The position numbers and the translations under genes were made by a program. 8,154 nt of DNA from an uncultured Bacteroidales bacterium (GTDB taxonomy: Bacteria; Bacteroidota; Bacteroidia; Bacteroidales; UBA932): NCBI GenBank assembly GCA_946617545.1, contig CAMOKK010000057.1, positions 1 to 8,154 on the forward strand, written 5' to 3'. The notes beneath the pieces are model-generated. The model did not search any database and had not been told where the DNA came from. It was given only the letters and a program-made list of their open reading frames with translations. Of the stretch, positions 1 to 7,292 are shown piece by piece (the first letter of the stretch is position 1; each line of letters starts with the position of its first letter).

Positions 1-812
1 TTATACGGTAAACAGGGCACTTTGTCCGGTTTTCCCAAGGAGGCCCACATGGTATTTCCCTCAAACACGATGGCGCAGGAAGTGATGTCCCTTAGTATGG
101 GCGCCCCGGAGCAGGAGATATTCTTGATAAAGAAAGTATGGTCCCATTCCTCCATGGGCACATAGGTGGAAGCCAGAATCTTGTGAGCCTTGATATAACG
201 GTCCACTCCCTTGCGGTCTTCCGGCCGGCCCGTCGTGGTGAAATTGGTCACCACCCGGTATCCCAAGGGTTCCCGGTTCACGTCAAACTTCACCCAGCTG
301 TGATTGTTCACTTCATAATAAGCGGCGCCGCCCTTGTTGTCAATCACGCCGAAGTTGGCCTCTACCCGCATCGGCCTGGAAAGGGTGTCCAGAAAATGCT
401 CGAAATCTTCCAGCGTGGCGCAAATCTCCAGGGCCCTGTACATCAGGATGCCCTCTCCGTCCATCATCTCCGCCGGAACGTCGTCGTCCTTCAAATCGTA
501 GGTGGCCGTATTCATGATGGCAAAGCCCGTCTCGTTTTCTCCTCCCCAGGCTTCAGGAGTACCCAGCGGCACTTTTGCCAGGGGATTCGTTTTCCAATCG
601 GCATTTACCAGGCACATCATCCGGTACTTCTCTCCGGTAAAATACTCCACCTTCACATCCTGGCAGCTGGAGTCCCGGTGCTTGAACATCACCGCCTTCC
701 CGTCTTTGGTAAACTTGCCGCTCACTATCACCGACGTACACGCCTGCGACGGAGCGCTTATGGTCACAAGGAACAGGAGTGCCAACAACTTAAAACAGCG
801 TTCCATTTTCAT
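1..812 (-). CDS. Secreted Ntn-hydrolase, choloylglycine hydrolase / peptidase C45-like (3' end beyond window)
   Basis: This frame gives 270 residues without a stop and leaves the window at base 1, so the C-terminus is missing. Residues 1-24 are a signal peptide: short basic start, hydrophobic core LLALLFLV, then PSQA. Cys25 follows directly and begins CTSVIVSGK, which fits the N-terminal nucleophile of the family. Other family-like elements are D37-G38, R46-D47 (in FKHRDS), WGGENETG at 89-96, and [15 protein letters not shown] at 153-167, whose Asn153 is a candidate oxyanion-hole residue. Known members cleave linear amides such as bile-salt conjugates, penicillin V or acyl-amino acids, or transfer acyl groups. 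The substrate here cannot be read from sequence, so no gene name is given. The protein should act outside the cytoplasm. ATGs at 812 and 806 are both possible; 812 gives a more usual Met-Lys start. Either overlaps the end of ruvB, which suggests translational coupling. The family call is fairly secure; the reaction is not. Confidence 0.8.
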   Translation of the reverse strand, partial: MKMERCFKLLALLFLVTISAPSQACTSVIVSGKFTKDGKAVMFKHRDSSCQDVKVEYFTGEKYRMMCLVNADWKTNPLAKVPLGTPEAWGGENETGFAIMNTATYDLKDDDVPAEMMDGEGILMYRALEICATLEDFEHFLDTLSRPMRVEANFGVIDNKGGAAYYEVNNHSWVKFDVNREPLGYRVVTNFTTTGRPEDRKGVDRYIKAHKILASTYVPMEEWDHTFFIKNISCSGAPILRDITSCAIVFEGNTMWASLGKPDKVPCLPY

Positions 813-1830
813 CGAGATTATATTTCCGTTGATTCATGTATGTTTCCATTCCCAGATGGGTGTAGGCCAGGTCGGTGGCCACGCGGCCGCGCTGGGTGCG
901 TATCAGGAAGCCTTCTTTGATAAGGAAGGGTTCATATACTTCTTCCAGGGTACCGGCATCTTCGCTTACGGACGTGGCCAGGGTGCCGATTCCCACCGGC
1001 CCACCCTTGAAGGTGGTGATGAGCGTGCGCAGGATTTTATTGTCGATGGCATCCAGCCCCCGCTTGTCTATCTTGAGCTTGTTCAAAGCGAAGCGCGTGA
1101 TTTCCAGGTTGATGCGTCCGTCTCCCAGCACCTGGGCAAAGTCCCTCACCCGCTTCAAGAGCGCATTGGCGATACGGGCCGTACCGCGGCTTCTCAGGGC
1201 AATCTCATACGCCGCATCATCGTCAATTTCCAATGAAAGGATACGGGCGCTTCGCAGCACAATCTTCTTCAAATCGTCCGTATCATAGTATTCCAGGGCG
1301 CAGTTGATGCCAAAACGGTCTCTCAAAGGCGCCGTCAAAAGGCCGCTCCGCGTAGTGGCACCCACCAGCGTGAAAGGATTCAGGGAAATACGGACAGAAC
1401 GGGCTCCGGGGCCCTTGTCAATCATGATATCTATCACATAATCCTCCATGGCGGAATACAGATACTCCTCCACCTCCGGAGAAAGCCGGTGAATCTCATC
1501 GATAAAAAGCACGTCTCCCGTCTCCAGGGAAGTGAGCAGGCCCGCCAAATCTCCCGGTTTGTCCAGCACCGGACCGGAGGTCACCTTCATGTTCACCCCC
1601 ATCTCGTTGGCGATGATATGTGCCAGCGTAGTTTTACCCAGACCGGGAGGGCCGTGGAACAGAACATGGTCCAGGGCCTCTCCGCGCAGTTTGGCAGCCT
1701 TTATATAAATGGAAAGGTTGGAGACAATTTCTTTCTGGCCGGTAAAATCCTCCAGCTGCTGCGGGCGGATAATTCCGTCAAATTCATTATCTTTGCGCTC
1801 TATTGTGTCGTGTGGATCGAATTCGTTCAT
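790..1830 (-). CDS. ruvB: Holliday junction branch migration ATPase RuvB
   Basis: RuvB is the hexameric AAA+ motor that works with RuvA to pump DNA through Holliday junctions during recombinational repair, before RuvC cuts. The 346-residue product has normal family length and every expected motif: Walker A GPPGLGKT at 60-67, Walker B VLFIDEIH at 107-114, sensor 1 in [10 protein letters not shown] at 154-163, the arginine finger in LRDRFG around 169-174, sensor 2 in RGTARI at 215-220, and the C-terminal winged-helix domain from about 260, including [16 protein letters not shown]. The ATG at 1830 is preceded by an AT-rich leader without a Shine-Dalgarno site, which is usual for Bacteroidota. 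Neither ruvA nor ruvC is adjacent, which is common outside proteobacteria. The gene diverges from mfd, another DNA-repair gene, and its 3' end overlaps the downstream secreted hydrolase by 17-23 bases. Nothing suggests damage or transfer. Confidence 0.98.
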   Translation of the reverse strand: MNEFDPHDTIERKDNEFDGIIRPQQLEDFTGQKEIVSNLSIYIKAAKLRGEALDHVLFHGPPGLGKTTLAHIIANEMGVNMKVTSGPVLDKPGDLAGLLTSLETGDVLFIDEIHRLSPEVEEYLYSAMEDYVIDIMIDKGPGARSVRISLNPFTLVGATTRSGLLTAPLRDRFGINCALEYYDTDDLKKIVLRSARILSLEIDDDAAYEIALRSRGTARIANALLKRVRDFAQVLGDGRINLEITRFALNKLKIDKRGLDAIDNKILRTLITTFKGGPVGIGTLATSVSEDAGTLEEVYEPFLIKEGFLIRTQRGRVATDLAYTHLGMETYMNQRKYNLDENGTLF

Positions 1831-1840
1831 GACGGCTAAG

Positions 1841-2097
1841 ATTCAATTCAGATACAAATATAGTTCTTTTATTTTTAAATTGTTGATGATGGTGAAGCTG
1901 TTGAAATGTTGATAACATTCAAAAGACTCATAAAAATCAATAACTTAAGAGTAAAGCTAACAGTTGAAAACCGCTGGAAAACCTGTTGAGGGACGGTGAA
2001 TAAGTGAAGCACCCTTTTTCTTCAACCTTAAAAATCCACTTATCAACAGGGTTATGAACAGCTTTTCAACAGGGAAAATGAAGGGAATGTTGATAAG
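1841..2097. other. AT-rich region with a cluster of DnaA-box-like 9-mers (possible DnaA-binding or origin-like region)
   Basis: This covers most of the gap between the divergent genes ruvB and mfd, plus the first mfd codons. Bases 1841-1880 contain only six G or C, a candidate easily melted segment. Beside it are three exact copies of TTATCAACA: 1907-1915 (minus), 2040-2048 (plus) and 2088-2096 (minus). One-mismatch relatives lie at 1881-1889 (minus, TCATCAACA), 2052-2060 (plus, TTATGAACA) and 2063-2071 (plus, TTTTCAACA). Partial copies of the TTGAAA/TTGAG type lie at 1899-1906, 1963-1969 and 1984-1991. TTATCAACA differs by one base from the E. coli DnaA box TTATCCACA. Flanking genes point away on both sides, as often near an origin. 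Against this, mfd has more C than G on the plus strand, and neither dnaA nor dnaN is nearby. Regulation of the two repair genes by a DNA-binding protein is an alternative. Confidence 0.45.
1855..1862 (-). promoter_or_regulatory. Probable -7 element of the ruvB promoter
   Basis: On the minus strand these bases read TATATTTG, an exact match to the Bacteroides primary-sigma -7 consensus TAnnTTTG. It lies 24 bases upstream of the ruvB ATG, so transcription would start with a leader of roughly 20 bases. A matching -33 TTTG is not found at the usual 19-21 base spacing, so the promoter is only half supported. The surrounding DNA is very AT-rich, which raises the chance of an accidental match. Confidence 0.45.
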
Positions 2098-2098
2098 T
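2038..2098. repeat. 11-bp perfect inverted repeat around the mfd start, with an internal direct repeat
   Basis: ACTTATCAACA at 2038-2048 is matched by TGTTGATAAGT at 2088-2098, an 11-bp perfect inverted repeat with arms 39 bases apart. Between and beside them, TCAACAGGG occurs twice in direct orientation at 2043-2051 and 2066-2074, a 23-base period of about two helical turns. Part of it recurs inverted as CCTGTTGA at 1982-1989. The spacing suits paired protein binding better than an RNA hairpin. All three candidate mfd start codons fall inside the repeat. Confidence 0.7.
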
Positions 2099-5000
2099 CA
2101 AAAAACTTCCGCGCTCCTGCAAAAAAGTCTTCAAAACAGGGAAGAGATTTTTTGCAGCGGGCTCTTTTTGTCGGCCCGTTGGGCCGTAGTGTCCCAAGTA
2201 GCTTCTCAGAAGCCCCAGCTCATCATCCTTCCCAACCGGGAAGCGGCCGAGTACTGCAGCGCAGACCTTTACAACCTTACCCAGGGAGACTGCGTCTTCT
2301 TCCTTCCGGAATCCGGCAAAAGCGTAGAAAGAAGCAATTACAAGTCTTCCTTGGGCGTGCAGCGCACCGCCGCCATCGGCAAAATCCTGGAAAAGGCCGA
2401 TGAAAAAATCTTCATCGTCACCTATCCCGAAGCCATAGAAGAAAAAGTTCCCTCGGAGAGCAAACTCCAGGGCGCCCTTTTCACCATAAAAAGCGGGGAA
2501 GACCTCTCCTACGAAGCCCTTCGTACCCGCCTGGGAGAAGAGGGATTCGAGCGCACGGACTTTGTATCGGCCCCCGGCCAATATGCCGTCAGAGGCGCGG
2601 TGATAGATATTTTCTCCTATTCCTTGGACAAACCCTACCGCATCACCTTCTTCGGAAACGAGGTGGATAAAATCAACACCTTCGACTGCAACACCCAGCT
2701 TTCCATCGACAAGCTGGACAAGGCCGATATCTACCCCGACATAGCCGCCCGCGAAGACGACGAAGGTGTTTCCATTCTTTCCCTCCTCAAGGCCGATACC
2801 ACCGTCTGGCTGGATTCATCCGACATGTACAGGGAAAAGCCCTTTTTCGAGGAACTGAAGGCCTTCCGGCGCGTTTTTCTGGATATTCCGCTCCGCAGGG
2901 AAGAGATGGAAACCATCAACTTCAACATAGCCCCGCAGCCGGTGTTTAACAAGAACTTCGAACTCTTGATTGCCGACATCCGTCTCAAACGGGAGAACAA
3001 CTTCAAGGTATACATCTTCGGAGAGAAGGAGAGCCAGCTGGACCGCCTCCGCTCCATCATGCTGCAGGAAGAAAACGCCGTGCTGCCGGAATTCGTAAAA
3101 GGAAAGAACATCCACGCCGGCTTCATAGACAACGAAGACAAGGTATGCTGGTACACAGACCATGAAATCTTCGACCGTTTCCACCGCGTGCGCCTTCGCC
3201 GGACCGTGGAAAAATCCGAGCAGCTCACGCTCAATGACCTCAACTCCTTCAACCTGGGAGACTATGTGGTGCACATAGACCACGGCGTGGGAGTGTTCGG
3301 GGGCCTGGTGAAGATGAAAGACGACTACGGCCGCGTAAAAGAGGTGGTCAAACTGATTTACAGCGGGGGAGACGTGGTCTTTGTCTCCGTCCATTCCCTG
3401 CACAAGATTTCCCGTTTCCGTTCCAAGGAAGGGGAGGCGCCGCGCGTGAACAAGCTGGGCTCCAAGACCTGGAGCAACCTCAAGAGCGCCGCCAAGTCCC
3501 GCGTCAAGGATATCGCCAAGGAACTCATTCAGCTCTATGCCAAGCGCCGGGCTTCGGACGGCTATGCCTTTTCGGCCGATACCTACCTCCAGGAAGAACT
3601 GGAATCCTCCTTCATGTATGAAGACACTCCGGATCAGGAGAAGGCCACCCAGGCTGTGAAGGCCGATATGGAAGACAACTGCCCCATGGACCGCCTGGTG
3701 TGCGGAGACGTGGGCTTCGGAAAAACGGAAATCGCCATCCGGGCAGCCTTCAAGGCCGTTTGCGACTCCAAGCAGGTGGCCGTGCTGGTGCCCACCACCA
3801 TCCTGAGCCTCCAGCACTTCGAAACCTTCAAGGCCCGCCTGCAGAACCTTCCCTGCAATATAGACTATGTAAGCCGTTTAAGAACGGCCGGGCAGATAAC
3901 GGATATCAAAAAACGCCTCAAGGAGGGGAGTATAGACATCCTTATCGGCACCCATAAAATCCTTGGAAACGGCTTTGAATTCAAGGACCTGGGTTTGCTC
4001 ATCATTGATGAGGAGCAGAAATTCGGGGTATCGGCCAAAGAGAAACTTCGCCAGTTTAAAAACGCCGTAGACACCCTTACGCTTACGGCTACACCCATTC
4101 CGCGTACCTTGCAGTTCTCCCTTCTGGGCGCCCGGGACCTTTCCATCATCCAGACCCCGCCGCCCAACCGCATCCCCATCCAGACGGAGATTATCCTGTT
4201 CAATGAGACCGAAATAAAGAGCATCATCAACTACGAACTCAACCGCGGCGGACAGGTGTTTTTCCTGCACAACAAGGTGGAAGAACTGCCGGCCATCGAG
4301 GATATCCTGCACCGGCTCATCCCGGACATGAAAATCTGCGTGGCGCACGGCCAGATGGAATCCCGCGAGCTGGAAGACCGCATGCTCTCTTTCATGCGCG
4401 GAGACTACGACCTCCTGCTGTGCACCACCATCATAGAAAACGGCCTGGACATCCCCAATGCCAACACCATCATCGTGAACCAGGCCCAGAACATCGGCCT
4501 CAGCGACCTCCACCAGCTTCGCGGCCGCGTGGGACGCTCCAACAAAAAAGCCTTCTGCTACCTGATTGTCCCTCCGCTGGTAACCCTCACGGACGACGCA
4601 CGAAGGCGCCTTCGGGCCATCGAAGAGTTCTCCGACCTGGGCAGCGGCTTCAATATAGCCATGCAAGACCTGGATATCCGCGGGGCCGGCAACCTGCTGG
4701 GCGCGGAGCAGAGCGGTTTCATCTCCGACATGGGCTACGAAACTTACCAGAAAATCCTTTCCGAGGCCATGGACGAACTGGGCATGGAAACCCAGATAGC
4801 CCAGCAGCGCGGCAACGAAAAATATGTGGAAGACTGCACCATAGAAACAGACCAGCCCGCCCTCATTCCGGACGACTACATAGATATTACGGCCGAGAAA
4901 ATCCGCCTGTACAAGCAGCTGGACGCCCTCACGGACGAGCGGGAGATAGACCGGCTGGGCCAGCAGGTGGCCGACCGTTTCGGCCCGCTTCCCCTGGAAG

Positions 5001-5275
5001 TGCAGAACCTCCTTTTTGTGGTGAAAATCAGGAATTTGGGAGTGCAGATGGGCTTCGAGAAGATTATCATCAAGAACGGCATGCAGATTATGTTCTTTGT
5101 GAACAATCCCATGTCTCCTTTCTACAAGTCCAAGCGCTTCGAAACCATCCTCACCCGGGTGAACGAGAACCCTGCAGAGTACAAGTTCAACCAGGACGGA
5201 GGCAAGCTGCGCACCGTGTCCCGCGGGGTGAATACGATGTCATCGGCCCTCTATATTTTGAAAAAACTCCAATAA
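2054..5275 (+). CDS. mfd: Transcription-repair coupling factor Mfd
   Basis: Mfd is the DNA translocase that recognises RNA polymerase stalled at a lesion, pushes it off and recruits UvrA for nucleotide excision repair. The 1073-residue product is slightly shorter than E. coli Mfd (1148). Domains in order: UvrB-homology region to about 330; CarD-like RNA-polymerase-interacting domain around 397-455 (FNLGDYVVHIDHGVGVF); superfamily 2 translocase with Walker A GDVGFGKT at 551-558, DEEQ box at 652-655, TATPIPRT at 678-685, and helicase motifs V-VI from TTIIENGLDIP to QLRGRVGRS (791-829); the translocation region with GAGNLLGAEQSGF at 877-889; and a C-terminal D7-type domain from about 940. Three in-frame ATGs compete at 2054, 2078 and 2087. 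Family-like sequence begins near MLISQKTSALLQKS, so 2087 is quite possible; the longest frame is given. The frame is intact, and coaX follows 18 bases after the stop. Confidence 0.97.
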   Translation: MNSFSTGKMKGMLISQKTSALLQKSLQNREEIFCSGLFLSARWAVVSQVASQKPQLIILPNREAAEYCSADLYNLTQGDCVFFLPESGKSVERSNYKSSLGVQRTAAIGKILEKADEKIFIVTYPEAIEEKVPSESKLQGALFTIKSGEDLSYEALRTRLGEEGFERTDFVSAPGQYAVRGAVIDIFSYSLDKPYRITFFGNEVDKINTFDCNTQLSIDKLDKADIYPDIAAREDDEGVSILSLLKADTTVWLDSSDMYREKPFFEELKAFRRVFLDIPLRREEMETINFNIAPQPVFNKNFELLIADIRLKRENNFKVYIFGEKESQLDRLRSIMLQEENAVLPEFVKGKNIHAGFIDNEDKVCWYTDHEIFDRFHRVRLRRTVEKSEQLTLNDLNSFNLGDYVVHIDHGVGVFGGLVKMKDDYGRVKEVVKLIYSGGDVVFVSVHSLHKISRFRSKEGEAPRVNKLGSKTWSNLKSAAKSRVKDIAKELIQLYAKRRASDGYAFSADTYLQEELESSFMYEDTPDQEKATQAVKADMEDNCPMDRLVCGDVGFGKTEIAIRAAFKAVCDSKQVAVLVPTTILSLQHFETFKARLQNLPCNIDYVSRLRTAGQITDIKKRLKEGSIDILIGTHKILGNGFEFKDLGLLIIDEEQKFGVSAKEKLRQFKNAVDTLTLTATPIPRTLQFSLLGARDLSIIQTPPPNRIPIQTEIILFNETEIKSIINYELNRGGQVFFLHNKVEELPAIEDILHRLIPDMKICVAHGQMESRELEDRMLSFMRGDYDLLLCTTIIENGLDIPNANTIIVNQAQNIGLSDLHQLRGRVGRSNKKAFCYLIVPPLVTLTDDARRRLRAIEEFSDLGSGFNIAMQDLDIRGAGNLLGAEQSGFISDMGYETYQKILSEAMDELGMETQIAQQRGNEKYVEDCTIETDQPALIPDDYIDITAEKIRLYKQLDALTDEREIDRLGQQVADRFGPLPLEVQNLLFVVKIRNLGVQMGFEKIIIKNGMQIMFFVNNPMSPFYKSKRFETILTRVNENPAEYKFNQDGGKLRTVSRGVNTMSSALYILKKLQ

Positions 5276-5287
5276 TTGGTAAATTTG
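5257..5287 (+). promoter_or_regulatory. Bacteroides-type promoter for coaX, overlapping the end of mfd
   Basis: TTTG at 5257-5260 is followed after exactly 19 bases by TAAATTTG at 5280-5287. Both elements and the spacing fit the Bacteroides primary-sigma consensus (TTTG at -33, TAnnTTTG at -7, spacing about 19-21). The -33 element lies in the last codons of mfd and the -7 element just after its stop. Initiation a few bases past the -7 box would fall at or next to the coaX ATG at 5294, giving a leaderless or nearly leaderless message. It would let coaX and the downstream envelope genes be expressed independently of mfd. Confidence 0.55.
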
Positions 5288-5293
5288 CAGGCT

Positions 5294-6022
5294 ATGTCCA
5301 ACCTGCTCATAGAAATAGGCAACACCGCCCTCAAGGCCGCCTGGGCTCAGGGAATGACGCTGGGAAAAACCTTCCGTTATCAAGGGGAGAAATACCTGGA
5401 GTTCATCCTTTCCCTTACCCGGCGTGACAAGCCGTCGGTAATGGTGGTTGCATCCGTCTATCCTTTTTCGGAGGCCGATATCCGGCTGCTCCAAAAAGAG
5501 TGTGAGCGCCTTATCCTGATGGACCACAACCACAAGGAGACGCTGCTTTCCTACGGGCTTCCGGCCTATCTTTCCTATGACCGGGCGGCCGCCATCGTGG
5601 CGGCACGGCACCTTTTTCAGGGCAAAGGCTGCACCGTGGTGGACTTCGGAACCACCCTCTCCGTAGACTTTACCTCCGAGGAAGGGCTGTATCAGGGGGG
5701 AAACATTTCCCTGGGTTTCCGTACGCGATTCAAGGCCCTGAACCGCTATTCCCGCTCCCTGCCCCTGGTGGACAGCCCGGAATCACCGGATGTCCTGGGG
5801 CTATCCGAGAAGGCTTCCATTGAGTCCGGAGTGGTTTCAGGCATTATATTTGAAATGGAAGGCTACCTGAATCTTCATCCGGGCAACGTGGTGGTATTCA
5901 CCGGCGGGGATGCGAATTATTTTGCAAAACGGATGAAAAGTTCCATATTTGTAATTTGTAACCTCGTTTTGATGGGGTTGGCACTAATGGCGCAAGAGTA
6001 TGTTCGAAGGAATGAGAAATAG
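5294..6022 (+). CDS. coaX: Type III pantothenate kinase (CoaX), divergent
   Basis: CoaX phosphorylates pantothenate with ATP, the first step of coenzyme A synthesis in the cytoplasm. The 242-residue product has the expected ASKHA-fold layout: phosphate-1 loop IEIGNT at 6-11, YDRAAAIVAA at 95-104 with the conserved DR pair, phosphate-2 segment VVDFGTTLSVDF at 115-126, GGNISLGF at 135-142 followed by RFKALNRYSRSLPLVD, FTGGDA at 202-207, and a C-terminal NLVLMGLALMAQEY helix. Several motif positions are unusual: Glu7 replaces the near-universal Asp of D-x-G-N-T, Ser replaces Gly before the DR pair (LSYDR), and Leu replaces Pro in the usual GGxIxPG. The catalytic-base Asp96 and the GT of phosphate 2 remain. 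The ATG at 5294 is chosen because the family starts just before this loop; a TTG at 5276 would add six unneeded residues. Its 3' end overlaps the next gene. Confidence 0.9.
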   Translation: MSNLLIEIGNTALKAAWAQGMTLGKTFRYQGEKYLEFILSLTRRDKPSVMVVASVYPFSEADIRLLQKECERLILMDHNHKETLLSYGLPAYLSYDRAAAIVAARHLFQGKGCTVVDFGTTLSVDFTSEEGLYQGGNISLGFRTRFKALNRYSRSLPLVDSPESPDVLGLSEKASIESGVVSGIIFEMEGYLNLHPGNVVVFTGGDANYFAKRMKSSIFVICNLVLMGLALMAQEYVRRNEK

Positions 6023-7292
6023 ATTGCTGGCCTTGGCTGTTGTCCTGTTTTCCGCCGGGTCCCTGTGGGCCCAGACGGAGGGAACGTATGTGGGCTTTTC
6101 CCCGTACTCCGTCTTTGGCGTGGGAAACTTGCACCAGGCGGGTTCCACCTGGAACCGCGGAATGGGCGGGGTGGGCATCGCCGCCCGCAACAACCGTTTC
6201 GTGAATGTGCTGAATCCGGCCTCCGTCACCGCCCGTGACACCCTTTCCTTTATGGCCGACGTAAGCCTGGGCGGACGCCTTTCCCTTTTCAAGGAAGGGG
6301 ACAAGCAGGCCTACAATGCCGTCTTCGTTCCGGAAAACCTGGCCCTTTCCTTCCCCATGTGGAAAAACACGGCTTTCATGGTCGGTGTCCGCCCGGTGAG
6401 CGACGTGGGTTACAGCATCTCCTACAAAGAGATAGATGTGGGTGCCGGCGAGCGCCAGTTCACCTCTACGGGCAACGGAGGTACGTACAACGTATTTGCC
6501 GCCGCCGCCATCACCCTCTGGGACCGCCTTTCCGTGGGCCTGCAGGGAAATTACGTGTTCGGAAACATCAACAAGAAGTCCACCCTCAGTAGTTCGGACG
6601 AGTCTTATCGCTCCATGACTCAGGGAGACTCCCTGCAAATCAATAATTTGTCGGCCAAAATCGGCCTTCAGTACCAGCATCCGCTTGCTCCGGGTTCCTA
6701 CCTCACGGTGGGTGCCACCTACCAGATTTCCACCGGTATGTGGGGCCACAGCATCCATTACCGTTCGTTAGGAAGCTACGACCGTAAACGCTCCGCCGCG
6801 GAACTCAAAGGAAAAGGGCTTAAGATGGGAGACGAGCTGGGCGTGGGCGTAAACTACCGTTTTGAAGACAAGTTCATGGTGGAGGTAGACTATACCCGCT
6901 CCAATTGGAATAATTCCCATCTGGACCAGGTGAGCGGCTTCTCCAATGTGGGAGACGTGGTTTTTGCCCCCGGAGTGGGACAGAGTGTCCGCCTGGGAGG
7001 AGAATTCACCCCCAACCGCAACGATATCCGCTATTTCCTGCGCCGCTGCACCTACCGCGCAGGCGCCTATTTCGAGCAGTCGTATTATACGGTAGACGGA
7101 GCCCATGTCAATTCCGTGGGTATTACCTTGGGTATGACGCTGCCTGTTTTCCGCTGGTACAACGGCCTTTCCGTGGGCCTCGAAGCGGGCCGAAGGGGCC
7201 TCGCCACCTCCCAGGTAAAAGAGAATTATTTCGGCTTCAGTTTGGGATTCAATATCTTCGATATCTGGTTCCAGAAACGCGCCTATCAGTAA
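6012..7292 (+). CDS. Outer-membrane beta-barrel protein, FadL/PorV-like
   Basis: The 426-residue product begins with a clear signal peptide, MRNRLLALAVVLFSAGSLWA, followed by Gln21 as the likely mature N-terminus. The mature start resembles FadL/OmpP1 and PorV-type barrels: a hydrophobic YVGFSPYSVFGVG segment, then MGGVGIA and RNNRFVNVLNPAS, the NPA element of that superfamily (68-70 from this start). The rest alternates short amphipathic strands rich in Gly, Tyr, Phe and Val with polar turns (for example AFMVGVRPVSDVGYSISY, LSVGLQGNYVFGNI, SYLTVGATYQIST), ending in FGFSLGFNIFDIWF, as expected for a barrel. No ligand or partner can be read from it; transport of hydrophobic compounds or a secretion-related role are both known in the superfamily. 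The ATG at 6012 overlaps coaX by 11 bases, indicating one operon. An in-frame ATG at 6000 would add MFEG before the signal peptide and is less attractive. Barrel placement is firm, function open. Confidence 0.78.
   Translation: MRNRLLALAVVLFSAGSLWAQTEGTYVGFSPYSVFGVGNLHQAGSTWNRGMGGVGIAARNNRFVNVLNPASVTARDTLSFMADVSLGGRLSLFKEGDKQAYNAVFVPENLALSFPMWKNTAFMVGVRPVSDVGYSISYKEIDVGAGERQFTSTGNGGTYNVFAAAAITLWDRLSVGLQGNYVFGNINKKSTLSSSDESYRSMTQGDSLQINNLSAKIGLQYQHPLAPGSYLTVGATYQISTGMWGHSIHYRSLGSYDRKRSAAELKGKGLKMGDELGVGVNYRFEDKFMVEVDYTRSNWNNSHLDQVSGFSNVGDVVFAPGVGQSVRLGGEFTPNRNDIRYFLRRCTYRAGAYFEQSYYTVDGAHVNSVGITLGMTLPVFRWYNGLSVGLEAGRRGLATSQVKENYFGFSLGFNIFDIWFQKRAYQ

Noticed and set aside
741..760. Lipoprotein signal on the hydrolase (Cys right after the signal peptide)
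   Set aside because: The residues before Cys are Ser-Gln-Ala, without the usual Leu at -3, and the Cys matches the family nucleophile.
138..1236. Long plus-strand open frames opposite the hydrolase and ruvB genes
   Set aside because: They are antisense to clearly recognisable proteins, and their translations show no family features.
1995..2018. GGTG...CACC hairpin followed by T residues as a terminator
   Set aside because: The stem is only 4 bp with an 11-base loop, and no gene ends just upstream in that direction.
2066..4666. Long minus-strand open frames across mfd
   Set aside because: They are shadows of a strongly conserved plus-strand gene in GC-rich DNA, with low-complexity His/Arg/Ser-rich translations.
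5276..5293. TTG as the start of coaX
   Set aside because: It would add six residues before a family-typical N-terminus, abuts the mfd stop, and contains the -7 promoter box. The ATG at 5294 fits better.
4420..5427. Plus-strand 335-codon frame overlapping the end of mfd and the start of coaX
   Set aside because: It is rich in His, Pro, Arg and Gly, as expected for an off-frame reading, and is incompatible with two well-supported genes.
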